Positions 1-9,220 of a stretch of DNA of 64,000 nucleotides are shown here, piece by piece. Source of the DNA: Allomuricauda sp. (GTDB lineage Bacteria > Bacteroidota > Bacteroidia > Flavobacteriales > Flavobacteriaceae). The stretch is from the NCBI RefSeq assembly GCF_028280385.1, contig NZ_JANQLX010000017.1:124001-188000 (forward strand). The letters run 5' to 3'. Under the pieces are notes generated by a model. The model made no database searches. It worked only from the letters and a program-made list of their open reading frames with translations, and was not told where the DNA came from. Made by a program: the position numbers and the translations under genes. Position 1 is the stretch's first letter; each line of letters opens with the position of its first letter.

Positions 1-2
1 AC

Positions 3-1169
3 GTTAAAAACCTGAGCATTAGTAAAGGCTCAAACAACTTGGCCGACTTCTTTTATGGTTTTGAACGCCAACAAACTCCACAGATAGGTACAGGTTCTGG
101 AGTTATTATTTCGCCAGATGGATATATTGTGACCAACAACCACGTGATTGCGAACGCAAGTCAGTTGGAGGTCACCTTGAACAACAAAAAAACATACGAG
201 GCCGAGGTGATCGGGGCGGATGCCAACTCGGATATTGCCCTACTGAAGATTGATGTGGACCGACCCCTGCCCTATTTGGCCTTTGGCGACTCTGACAATT
301 CCAGGGTTGGTGAATGGGTATTGGCAGTGGGTAATCCCTTTAGCCTGACCTCAACGGTTACTGCTGGAATCATAAGTGCCAAAGCACGCTCTTTAGGGAG
401 GAACCAAAGCTTTATCCAAACAGATGCAGCGGTAAACCCCGGTAATAGCGGGGGAGCCTTGGTGAACACCAACGGGGACCTAATTGGAATCAATACGGCC
501 ATCACCTCACAAACCGGTTCTTACGTGGGGTACGCCTTTGCCGTTCCCAGCAATATTGCCAAAAAGGTGGTTGAGGACATTATGGAGTTTGGAAACGTGC
601 AACGTGGCCTATTGGGCATTTCCGCAGCCAATGTAAACACCAAGGCAGCCATAGAAATGGGATTGGATGAAATAGAGGGCGTATATATTTCGCAAGTATC
701 GGAAGATTCTGGCGCCGAGGAAGCAGGCTTGTTGGAAGGCGACATCATTAAGCAGGTAGATGATATTTTGGTTAGAAAATTCTCCGAATTAACAGGATAT
801 CTTTCTTCCAAAAGACCGGGGGATGTAGTGGATGTTGTTGTGGATAGGGACGGTACCCGGATTACCAAAAAAGTCACCTTAAAGAAACAGCAAACCATTA
901 TTCTTCCCAATACTGGATTTATGGTGAAAAACCTATCCGATGAGGATAAAAAGAAGTTTGGTGTAAAGAAAGGAGTAAAGATTATTGATGTCCCCGAAGG
1001 TTATGGTAGATATGACCTGGAAAACAAGGTAATCATTGCCGTAGACGACAAAGAGATCAGCAATATTGATGATGCACGTGAGTATTTTGGCGAAATCTCA
1101 AGATACAACCGCACAAGCTTCACAATGATCAACGAAAAAGGCGAAAAGGAACGATTAATTTTACAATAA
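3..1169 (+). CDS. HtrA/DegP-like periplasmic serine protease (5' truncated by window)
   Basis: This is the C-terminal part of a trypsin-fold Do protease of envelope quality control, which degrades or refolds damaged periplasmic proteins. The reading frame is open to the window edge, so the signal peptide and N-terminus lie upstream. The catalytic triad is complete: His in TNNHV (codon at 141), Asp in NSDIALLK and Ser in GNSGGAL. A PDZ domain follows (around 600-870, GLLGISAAN onward). A second, degenerate PDZ-like segment covers the C-terminus, where DegP-type proteins carry PDZ2. A strong terminator lies just downstream, so this gene ends its transcription unit. The HtrA family is certain; which paralogue (DegP, DegQ or DegS type) is not. 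Confidence 0.95.
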   Translation, partial: VKNLSISKGSNNLADFFYGFERQQTPQIGTGSGVIISPDGYIVTNNHVIANASQLEVTLNNKKTYEAEVIGADANSDIALLKIDVDRPLPYLAFGDSDNSRVGEWVLAVGNPFSLTSTVTAGIISAKARSLGRNQSFIQTDAAVNPGNSGGALVNTNGDLIGINTAITSQTGSYVGYAFAVPSNIAKKVVEDIMEFGNVQRGLLGISAANVNTKAAIEMGLDEIEGVYISQVSEDSGAEEAGLLEGDIIKQVDDILVRKFSELTGYLSSKRPGDVVDVVVDRDGTRITKKVTLKKQQTIILPNTGFMVKNLSDEDKKKFGVKKGVKIIDVPEGYGRYDLENKVIIAVDDKEISNIDDAREYFGEISRYNRTSFTMINEKGEKERLILQ

Positions 1170-1192
1170 TCCCCTTTCCTTTAAAGACTAAT

Positions 1193-1219
1193 AAAAGCAC
1201 CCTTGCTGGGTGCTTTTTT
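1193..1219 (+). terminator. Intrinsic terminator after the HtrA gene
   Basis: A 10-bp perfect stem, AAAAGCACCC (1193-1202) with GGGTGCTTTT (1208-1217), has a 5-nt loop and runs into T residues. It lies 23 bases after the protease stop codon. Confidence 0.9.
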
Positions 1220-1255
1220 ATTGCCAATTCCTTTTACGAAAACGTTTGAAATCTA

Positions 1256-1263
1256 TAATTTTG
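1256..1263 (+). promoter_or_regulatory. Promoter -7 element for GAPDH
   Basis: TAATTTTG matches the Bacteroidota -7 consensus TAnnTTTG at every fixed position and ends 30 bases before the GAPDH ATG. No convincing -33 TTTG is seen at the usual 19-base spacing. Confidence 0.6.
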
Positions 1264-1293
1264 CCAAAAATTTGAGCAACCTAATCCATACCT

Positions 1294-2742
1294 ATGAGTG
1301 ACATTAAGTCCTATGAAAAGGAATTGGCCTTCCAAGCAGACAGAAGAAAGGCCACGACCGAATTCATTAAAATAATCAGTGACCTTTGGTACGACAAGGC
1401 CATTGAGGTGGTACTCTTTAAAAACCAAATCATTGATAAAAATGTCAGCGACATCATCAACCTGCATGAATATGCCGGGGAATTTGTCCAAAAGCCTATT
1501 TCCATTTTCGATTCCGTGGAAATTCTTCGGGCTATCAATGATATTAGCCTCCCTCCGGCCAAATTGGATATAGGAAAACTTACTTACGAATACCATTCAG
1601 AAGACAACACCCATCTGAATGTAAAGGCCTTCGTTCTTGAAAAGCTGAAGGACGCACACGCCACCAAGGAAATCAAACCAAAGGATGTTGTACTTTACGG
1701 TTTCGGTCGCATTGGACGATTGGTGGCCAGGGAATTGATGGCAAAAACAGGGAGAGGCAGCCAATTGCGTCTAAGAGCGGTTGTGGTTCGAGGGGAGGCA
1801 ACCCAGGAAGTTCTGGAGAAAAGGGCCGCACTTTTAAAAACCGACTCGGTACATGGCCAATTTATGGGAACCGTGGATGTAGATGTGGAAAACCAAGCCT
1901 TGATTATTAATGGTACCACCGTTAAGTTCATCCATGCCGATAAACCGGAATCCATAGACTATACAAAATATGGCATTTTCAATGCCTTGATTATAGATAA
2001 CACTGGGGCTTTTAGGGACAAAGAAGCTCTTTCCAGACATTTGGAAGCCAAAGGAGCCGGAAGGGTTTTGCTGACTGCACCTGGTAAAGAAGTACCCAAT
2101 ATTGTGCATGGAGTAAACCACACGGAATTTGATCCGGACAAGACTAAAATTTATTCCGCGGCATCGTGCACCACCAACGCCATTACTCCCGTTCTAAAAG
2201 TTGTAGAAGACTCTTTGGGCATCAAAAAAGGGCATTTGGAAACCATACATGCCTATACCAATGACCAAAACTTGGTGGACAATATGCACAAAAAATACCG
2301 TAGGGGCCGTGCCGCTGCCCTTAATATGGTAATCACTGAGACTGGTGCAGGTGCAGCTGTCTCCAAGGCATTACCTTCCCTTAAGGGCAAACTGACTTCT
2401 AACGCCATTAGGGTACCTGTCCCCAATGGATCCTTGGCCATTTTGCACTTGGAGGTAAAAAACAAGACCTCAAAGGAAAGTTTGAATACCATTCTCAAGA
2501 AATATGCCCTGGAAGGCGATCTAGTGGAGCAGATACAATATTCCCTGAGCAATGAATTGGTATCCTCCGATATTGTGGGCACCTCTGCCCCATCCATATA
2601 TGATAGCCAGGCTACCTTGGTCTCCGCAGACGGAAAGAGTGTGGTTCTATATATATGGTATGACAATGAATATGGGTATTCGCACCAAGTAATCCGTCTG
2701 GCCAAGTACATTGCCAAAGTAAGACGTTACACCTATTATTAA
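1294..2742 (+). CDS. gap: Glyceraldehyde-3-phosphate dehydrogenase, long form
   Basis: Interconverts glyceraldehyde-3-phosphate and 1,3-bisphosphoglycerate in glycolysis/gluconeogenesis. The 482 residues exceed the usual 330-340 because about 130 residues precede the Rossmann motif GFGRIGR (136-142). The active-site Cys292 lies in SCTTN, with a catalytic His in ETIHAYT (319). After the second Rossmann strand the sequence is VVVRGE, without the Asp that usually contacts the adenosine ribose of NAD, so NADP use is possible (inference). The gene is monocistronic, with its own promoter and no linked pgk or tpi. Long-form GAPDHs are common in flavobacteria; the extension has no function I can assign. 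Confidence 0.93.
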   Translation: MSDIKSYEKELAFQADRRKATTEFIKIISDLWYDKAIEVVLFKNQIIDKNVSDIINLHEYAGEFVQKPISIFDSVEILRAINDISLPPAKLDIGKLTYEYHSEDNTHLNVKAFVLEKLKDAHATKEIKPKDVVLYGFGRIGRLVARELMAKTGRGSQLRLRAVVVRGEATQEVLEKRAALLKTDSVHGQFMGTVDVDVENQALIINGTTVKFIHADKPESIDYTKYGIFNALIIDNTGAFRDKEALSRHLEAKGAGRVLLTAPGKEVPNIVHGVNHTEFDPDKTKIYSAASCTTNAITPVLKVVEDSLGIKKGHLETIHAYTNDQNLVDNMHKKYRRGRAAALNMVITETGAGAAVSKALPSLKGKLTSNAIRVPVPNGSLAILHLEVKNKTSKESLNTILKKYALEGDLVEQIQYSLSNELVSSDIVGTSAPSIYDSQATLVSADGKSVVLYIWYDNEYGYSHQVIRLAKYIAKVRRYTYY

Positions 2743-2848
2743 GAACAAATTGGGGTTGAAGGCTTTACTAGGCCTGTTTTTCTTTTGAATTTTAGTTTAT
2801 TGGTGTAATTTCGCCCTACCCTTAATCTAATTTAAAAGAACATTGACC

Positions 2849-3451
2849 ATGAAAAGATTACGATTTTATTTCATTCTTGCCTTACTGACCCCATTGTGTA
2901 GTCTGACCGCCCAACAAAACAGTCAGGATACGGAAGATCCTTCTTTGGTGGGCCAATTTCAAAGGCTGGAAAAAAAATCAGGGAACTATAGGGCCAATGG
3001 CATTCGGTACGAAGTAGTCAAGGTGGTGGACCTGAACCGGATCAAGAGCAACATTTTTGATTCCATCAACACTGCCAATGCATCCATAAAGGAATTGTCA
3101 TCCACAATTACCAACAATAAATCGGAAATTGAGGACTTGAACGCCAAATTGCAGGAGACTTCCAATAACCTTAAAAAGGTGACCGAGGAGAAAGATAGCA
3201 TGCCCTTCTTTGGAGCCATGGTCAGCAAGAGCACCTACAAACTTATTCTTTGGGGAATAATTTTTGGTTTGTTGTTGTTCCTACTCCTGTTTATCTATAA
3301 GTTTAGAAATAGCAATGCACTTACCAGTCAGGCCAAGACCGCCCTTTCAGATTTGGAGCAGGAATTTGAGGAACACAGGAGAAGAGCATTGGAACGGGAG
3401 CAAAAAATTAGCAGACAACTGCAAGACGAGCTCAACAAGAACAAAAAGTAA
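2849..3451 (+). CDS. Membrane-anchored coiled-coil protein of unknown function
   Basis: The 200-residue product starts at ATG 2849 (MKRLRFYF); a TTG two codons upstream is less likely. It has a signal peptide ending near LTAQQ (about residue 22), a Ser/Asn/Lys-rich region with coiled-coil character (about 60-115), one membrane segment (about 130-150, ILWGIIFGLLLFLLLF) and a charged C-terminal coiled coil rich in Glu/Arg/Lys (about 165-200). A near-consensus -7 element TAATTTCG is at 2806. Equivalent flavobacterial genes near trmD are sometimes annotated as tRNA methyltransferases, apparently through their neighbour (from memory). Nothing here resembles a methyltransferase. Its topology suggests a structural or scaffold role, but I do not assign one. 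Confidence 0.85.
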   Translation: MKRLRFYFILALLTPLCSLTAQQNSQDTEDPSLVGQFQRLEKKSGNYRANGIRYEVVKVVDLNRIKSNIFDSINTANASIKELSSTITNNKSEIEDLNAKLQETSNNLKKVTEEKDSMPFFGAMVSKSTYKLILWGIIFGLLLFLLLFIYKFRNSNALTSQAKTALSDLEQEFEEHRRRALEREQKISRQLQDELNKNKK

Positions 3452-3463
3452 CCACTACCACTT

Positions 3464-3916
3464 TTGGGCAGCATATCCATCATAAAGGCCGGCGTGTCAG
3501 AAATTGACTTAGTTGCCCCGCTATTCAATGCTTATCGGATATTTTATGGCCAACCTTCCGATTTGGAGGGTGCCAAAGAATTCCTGATGGACCGCCTGAC
3601 CAACCAGGAGAGCATTATTTTTCTTGCCGTTGAAGAGGGAATACCACTTGGGTTTACCCAGTTGTACACCACCTTTTCTTCTGTTAGCATGCAGCCCTTT
3701 TATATATTGAACGATTTGTTCGTGGTGCCCAAAGCCAGAAAAAAAGGTGTTGGGGAACAGTTGCTCAACCAGGCCAAAATACTCTGCCAAGCGAATGATT
3801 ACAAAGGTGTTGCCTTGGAAACTGCAGTGGACAATCCAGCACAAAAATTGTACGAACGTTTGGGTTGGCAAAAAGACCAGGGTTTCTTTCATTACTTTTG
3901 GATGAACGAAATGTAG
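3464..3916 (+). CDS. GNAT-family N-acetyltransferase
   Basis: A 150-residue acetyl-CoA-dependent acyltransferase of the Gcn5 fold; the substrate is unknown. It shows the beta4-alpha3 acetyl-CoA loop (DLFVVPKARKKGVGEQLL, about 84-101), the conserved LETAVDNPAQKLYERLGW segment, and a typical N-terminal strand before DLVAPLF. No ATG fits. The best start is TTG 3464, twelve bases after the previous stop, because a later start would remove the first strand. It lies between the coiled-coil protein gene and trmD, probably co-transcribed with both. Confidence 0.85.
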   Translation: MGSISIIKAGVSEIDLVAPLFNAYRIFYGQPSDLEGAKEFLMDRLTNQESIIFLAVEEGIPLGFTQLYTTFSSVSMQPFYILNDLFVVPKARKKGVGEQLLNQAKILCQANDYKGVALETAVDNPAQKLYERLGWQKDQGFFHYFWMNEM

Positions 3917-3949
3917 CTGAACAAGGCTGCCAAAACTATTGAAGTATCC

Positions 3950-4624
3950 ATGCGGATAGATATCATTACCGTGTTGCCCGAGCTTATGCAAAGTCCTTTC
4001 AATGCCTCCATTTTAAATAGGGCCAAGGAAAAGGGCTTGGTGGAGGTGCACTTCCATAACCTACGCGATTATTCGTCCGGCACCTACAAGCAGGTGGATG
4101 ATTACCAGTTTGGCGGAGGTGCAGGTATGGTCTTAATGATAGAACCCATTGATAAATGCATATCCAAGTTAAAGGCCGAACGCGATTATGACGAGGTGTT
4201 ATATATGACTCCGGATGGAGATACTTTTAATCAAGGAATGGCCAATGAACTATCGCTCCAGACCAACCTTATCATCCTTTGCGGACATTATAAAGGTGTG
4301 GACCAACGTGTAAGGGATTTGTTCGTGACCCGGGAAATTTCCATTGGGGATTACGTACTTTCGGGTGGGGAGTTGGCTGCAGCTGTGGTAAGTGATGCCG
4401 TAATTCGCCTGCTGCCCGGCGTACTTAATGATGAAACATCCGCACTGACAGATACTTTTCAAGATAACTTACTGGCGCCACCAGTGTATACAAGACCGTC
4501 TTCATACAAGGGAATGGAGGTCCCGAAAATTTTATTGAGCGGCGATTTCCCAAAAATTGAGAAATGGCGGGAAGATCAGGCATTGGAGCGCACCGAGCAA
4601 AAGAGACCAGACCTTTTAAAATAG
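3950..4624 (+). CDS. trmD: tRNA (guanine-37-N1)-methyltransferase
   Basis: Methylates N1 of G37 next to the anticodon using S-adenosylmethionine, which suppresses +1 frameshifting. The 224-residue SPOUT enzyme begins [12 protein letters not shown] and carries the [10 protein letters not shown] loop (about 51-60), [12 protein letters not shown] (about 110-121) and the knot signature [12 protein letters not shown] (about 131-142). The length is typical. A small membrane-protein gene follows after 4 bases, then rplS, preserving the widespread trmD-rplS association. Confidence 0.97.
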   Translation: MRIDIITVLPELMQSPFNASILNRAKEKGLVEVHFHNLRDYSSGTYKQVDDYQFGGGAGMVLMIEPIDKCISKLKAERDYDEVLYMTPDGDTFNQGMANELSLQTNLIILCGHYKGVDQRVRDLFVTREISIGDYVLSGGELAAAVVSDAVIRLLPGVLNDETSALTDTFQDNLLAPPVYTRPSSYKGMEVPKILLSGDFPKIEKWREDQALERTEQKRPDLLK

Positions 4625-4628
4625 TATT

Positions 4629-4940
4629 ATGGAAGATTCGTACACATTTATTTATGCCTTGGGATCCATTTTGGGCACCCTCGCCCAATTGGTGGTGATC
4701 GTGGGATGCATCGTATTGGTCAGCAAAAAGAAGAACCCAGCAACAATTATCATGCTGGTGGGAAGTATCCTATCCCTTTTGGTTAGCATATTGAACTTTT
4801 CAGGAACCTTTATTGCAGCACAGTACAGCACCGATTCCATATTAACTTGGACCAAGTTCTTCGCCATTTTATGGCCCCTGCCCTACATCCTTTTTGCCAT
4901 TGGGTTATTATGGTATGCCGTTAACTATGTAAAAAAATAG
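4629..4940 (+). CDS. Small three-helix membrane protein, unknown function
   Basis: The 103-residue product is almost entirely hydrophobic, with three predicted membrane helices (about 5-27, 36-60 and 77-100) and a short KKKNP loop after the first. It starts with ATG four bases after trmD and is probably translated from the same mRNA. I do not recognise the family. No catalytic or binding motif is evident. Confidence 0.75.
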   Translation: MEDSYTFIYALGSILGTLAQLVVIVGCIVLVSKKKNPATIIMLVGSILSLLVSILNFSGTFIAAQYSTDSILTWTKFFAILWPLPYILFAIGLLWYAVNYVKK

Positions 4941-4979
4941 TTTCAGCCTATCCATTCCGGGTAAAAAGCAAAAAATACC

Positions 4980-5009
4980 TTGCCAATTATAAATATTGCA
5001 TTACTTTTG
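4980..5009 (+). promoter_or_regulatory. Promoter of rplS
   Basis: A -33 TTG (4980-4982) and a perfect -7 TACTTTTG (5002-5009) are separated by the ideal 19 bases. Transcription should begin near 5015, so rplS has its own promoter despite its position after trmD. Confidence 0.75.
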
Positions 5010-5016
5010 CAATCGC

Positions 5017-5051
5017 AAAATCAACCTCTGACGAGACTCGTGAAAGTTGAT
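5017..5051 (+). promoter_or_regulatory. Nested hairpin in the rplS 5' leader
   Basis: ATCAAC (5020-5025) pairs with GTTGAT (5046-5051) and encloses a second stem, ACGA (5031-5034) with TCGT (5038-5041), loop GAC. The structure begins at the very 5' end of the predicted mRNA and ends 26 bases before the rplS start. That position fits autoregulation by L19. Ribosomal-protein leaders are known for many bacterial groups, but I cannot confirm a match to a named family. Confidence 0.5.
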
Positions 5052-5077
5052 CTTGGTAAACTGTAAAAAAGCATCAC

Positions 5078-5428
5078 ATGGAATCGCTTATAAAATTTGT
5101 TGAAGACGAATTTGTTCCAAAAAAAGATTTTCCTGCATTTTCATCTGGAGATACCATTACGGTATACTATGAAATCAAGGAAGGAGAAAAAACACGTACC
5201 CAGTTCTTTAAAGGGGTTGTTATCCAAAGAAGGGGGTCTGGCGCCACAGAGACATTCACCATCAGAAAAATGTCCGGTACCGTAGGAGTGGAAAGAATTT
5301 TTCCAATCAATATGCCAGCACTTCAACGCATTGAGGTAAACAAAAAAGGTAAGGTAAGACGATCTAGAATCTTCTACTTTAGGAATCTTACCGGTAAAAA
5401 AGCCCGTATCAAGGAAATCAGGGGATAG
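5078..5428 (+). CDS. rplS: 50S ribosomal protein L19 (bL19)
   Basis: A large-subunit protein at the 30S-50S interface. The 116-residue sequence has the family blocks FSSGDTITVYYEIKEG, FKGVVIQRRGSG, TFTIRK and GVERIFPINMP, and ends in the basic KVRRSRIFYFRNLTGKKARIKE tail split by typical turns. It has its own promoter, a structured leader and a strong downstream terminator, so it forms a single-gene unit. Confidence 0.98.
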   Translation: MESLIKFVEDEFVPKKDFPAFSSGDTITVYYEIKEGEKTRTQFFKGVVIQRRGSGATETFTIRKMSGTVGVERIFPINMPALQRIEVNKKGKVRRSRIFYFRNLTGKKARIKEIRG

Positions 5429-5452
5429 CTTATTATCCCAGTGTACAAAATC

Positions 5453-5481
5453 GAAGCACCCAAAAATGGGTGCTTTTTTTA
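5453..5481 (+). terminator. Intrinsic terminator of rplS
   Basis: An 8-bp stem, AAGCACCC (5454-5461) with GGGTGCTT (5468-5475), is followed by T residues. The stem sequence is the same as that of the HtrA terminator near 1197. Confidence 0.9.
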
Positions 5482-5538
5482 TGAACAATTGTTAATAACT
5501 GTCGTTCATATTATGTTGATTTTTAATCGCTTACAAAA

Positions 5539-5569
5539 TTTGGATATCTGGGACTTTATTATAATTTAG
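5539..5569 (+). promoter_or_regulatory. Promoter of the structured RNA
   Basis: A -33 TTTG (5539-5542) and a -7 TAATTTAG (5562-5569, one mismatch to TAnnTTTG) are separated by exactly 19 bases. The predicted start is near 5575, at the first helix of the RNA. Confidence 0.65.
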
Positions 5570-5571
5570 TC

Positions 5572-5962
5572 ACAGAAACAAAAAGGAGAGCAATCGAATT
5601 GGAGTTTCTGTTTTAAAGTTGACGTTCTTTAAAAACTGATGTTTCCCTTTGAATTGGTAACACTACTGATCACAAAAGGAATTTCGAAAGGGGTGAAGCT
5701 TCGGCGGAACCCAAAGAGAAATGATAAGCCCTATGTGCGGGCGAAAGAGCAATTTTTCGTTTTGATAGGGTTTAGGAAACCATTAGGACACTTTACAAGA
5801 TGTTGTTTAGTTGCATAATTAAAAAGCATAGTGTTGAGTAAACGTCAAAGGAGCAACGGATGCAATCAATGGTTGCAATTCTGCGGCAACGTAGAATAAA
5901 ATCTTTTAGCTCTTTTCAGAAAGCCATATCAATGTTTCGACATAGATATGGCTTTTGTTTTT
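5572..5962 (+). ncRNA. Candidate structured non-coding RNA, about 390 nt
   Basis: No protein-coding gene is visible between rplS and icd, yet the segment has a promoter, a strong terminator and many helices. Seen by eye: 5572-5579/5604-5611 (8 bp); a long-range 5619-5626/5841-5848 pairing, TTGACGTT with AACGTCAA; 5645-5650/5687-5692; 5691-5694/5709-5712 closing a purine-rich GAA/GGA internal loop and a UUCG tetraloop; 5726-5734/5765-5773 (9 bp with one wobble) with inner 5741-5746/5755-5760; and 5878-5885/5890-5897 with a GCAA (GNRA-type) loop. Some pairings are mutually exclusive (5691-5692 is used twice). I find neither the RNase P core GAGGAAAGTCC nor a tmRNA CCA-type end. A riboswitch for icd is unlikely, because icd has its own promoter after the terminator. 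Confidence 0.6.
5920..5962 (+). terminator. Terminator of the structured RNA
   Basis: AAGCCATATC (5921-5930) pairs perfectly with GATATGGCTT (5945-5954). Inside it, ATGT/ACAT closes a TTCG tetraloop, and TTTTGTTTTT follows. It is one of the strongest terminators in the window, and no coding gene lies upstream of it. Confidence 0.9.
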
Positions 5963-6019
5963 AATCTTCAAAATCACACTTTTCCCCAATTCCCTTAGTA
6001 TAGCAACAGCCATAAATTG

Positions 6020-6027
6020 TATATTTG
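6020..6027 (+). promoter_or_regulatory. Promoter -7 element for icd
   Basis: TATATTTG matches TAnnTTTG and ends 24 bases before the icd ATG. A weak -33 (TTAG, 5995-5998) lies 21 bases upstream. Confidence 0.6.
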
Positions 6028-6051
6028 CACCGCTCAAATAAAAACACCTAG

Positions 6052-8274
<2,223 letters not shown>

Positions 8275-8324
8275 GAAACAATCAATTCCATTTTCTTGAA
8301 AGGATAAATGCCTATTTTAGACTA

Positions 8325-9158
8325 ATGGCCTTAAATTGCTATGGTTTGAAAATCAGATTTCGGCATTTCCTGATCTGCTGTCTTCTCGTGGGTTGTGAGG
8401 AAGTTATCAATCCAGACCTTCCTACTACAGAGCCCCAATTGGTCATTGATGCCCTTATTGGTTATAATGACAACGCCGGGGAACCCATTACCCGGGGCGA
8501 GGTAAAGTTAACACTGACAGCTCCGTTTTTAATTAGTGAAGTGCCTGCTGTGAACAGCGCACAGGTGTTCATCATAGATGAAGCGACAGGATTTACCTAT
8601 CCACTTTCCGAAAGTGAACCGGGAGTTTTTAACCAGGGATTGCCCAACCTAAGGTTCAATAGGGATTACACTTTACAGGTCATCTATAACAACGAAGTGT
8701 ACACCGCCACAGAGCGATTGGTGAAGACCACCCCTATAGACAAGCTAGAGCAAGGTGACGACTTTTTGTTTGATGAAGAAGAGGAAACGGAGGTAAAAAT
8801 CACCATTACCGATATTGCCGGTGAACGCAACCAATATCTCTTCGCCTTTGGCTTCAACAATTTTTTGGTAATCGAGGATACTTTTTTTGATGGGGAACAG
8901 CTAACCTTCTCCTATTTCTATGAAGACATTGATCCGGGCAGATTACTGGCCGTTACCATTTTTGGTGCCGATAAGGAATTTGCAAATTACGCCGAAGAAG
9001 TACTGGAGCAAGCCGGGGAGGACAATGGCAGTGGCGGCCCCTTTACCGTCCCGGCCACAGTTAAGGGCAACATCATAAACACAACAAATCCGGAAAATTT
9101 CCCTTTTGGCTACTTTGCCCTGTCTGAATTTGACACCGAACTACTGTTCGTGGAATAA
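8325..9158 (+). CDS. DUF4249 lipoprotein (copy 1)
   Basis: A 277-residue lipoprotein with a Cys lipobox (LLVGC, about residues 20-24) followed by EEVINPDLPTTEPQLVIDALI, the hallmark start of DUF4249 proteins. These Bacteroidota proteins are encoded beside TonB-dependent receptors and probably sit on the outer membrane as partner lipoproteins. Their ligand is unknown. The gene lies 62 bases upstream of the receptor and is clearly more divergent than the two DUF4249 genes behind it. A -7-like TATTTTAG (8313-8320) ends 4 bases before the ATG. Confidence 0.88.
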   Translation: MALNCYGLKIRFRHFLICCLLVGCEEVINPDLPTTEPQLVIDALIGYNDNAGEPITRGEVKLTLTAPFLISEVPAVNSAQVFIIDEATGFTYPLSESEPGVFNQGLPNLRFNRDYTLQVIYNNEVYTATERLVKTTPIDKLEQGDDFLFDEEEETEVKITITDIAGERNQYLFAFGFNNFLVIEDTFFDGEQLTFSYFYEDIDPGRLLAVTIFGADKEFANYAEEVLEQAGEDNGSGGPFTVPATVKGNIINTTNPENFPFGYFALSEFDTELLFVE

Positions 9159-9220
9159 TTGGTAGCACTGCCTATTTTTTATTTGGCAGGATATACTTAC
9201 ATTTAAGAAACTCAAAAAAA

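Noticed and set aside
5572..5962. RNase P RNA or tmRNA
   Set aside because: The conserved RNase P core (GAGGAAAGTCC-like) and a tmRNA acceptor end with CCA-type sequence were not found by eye; a covariance-model search would settle it.
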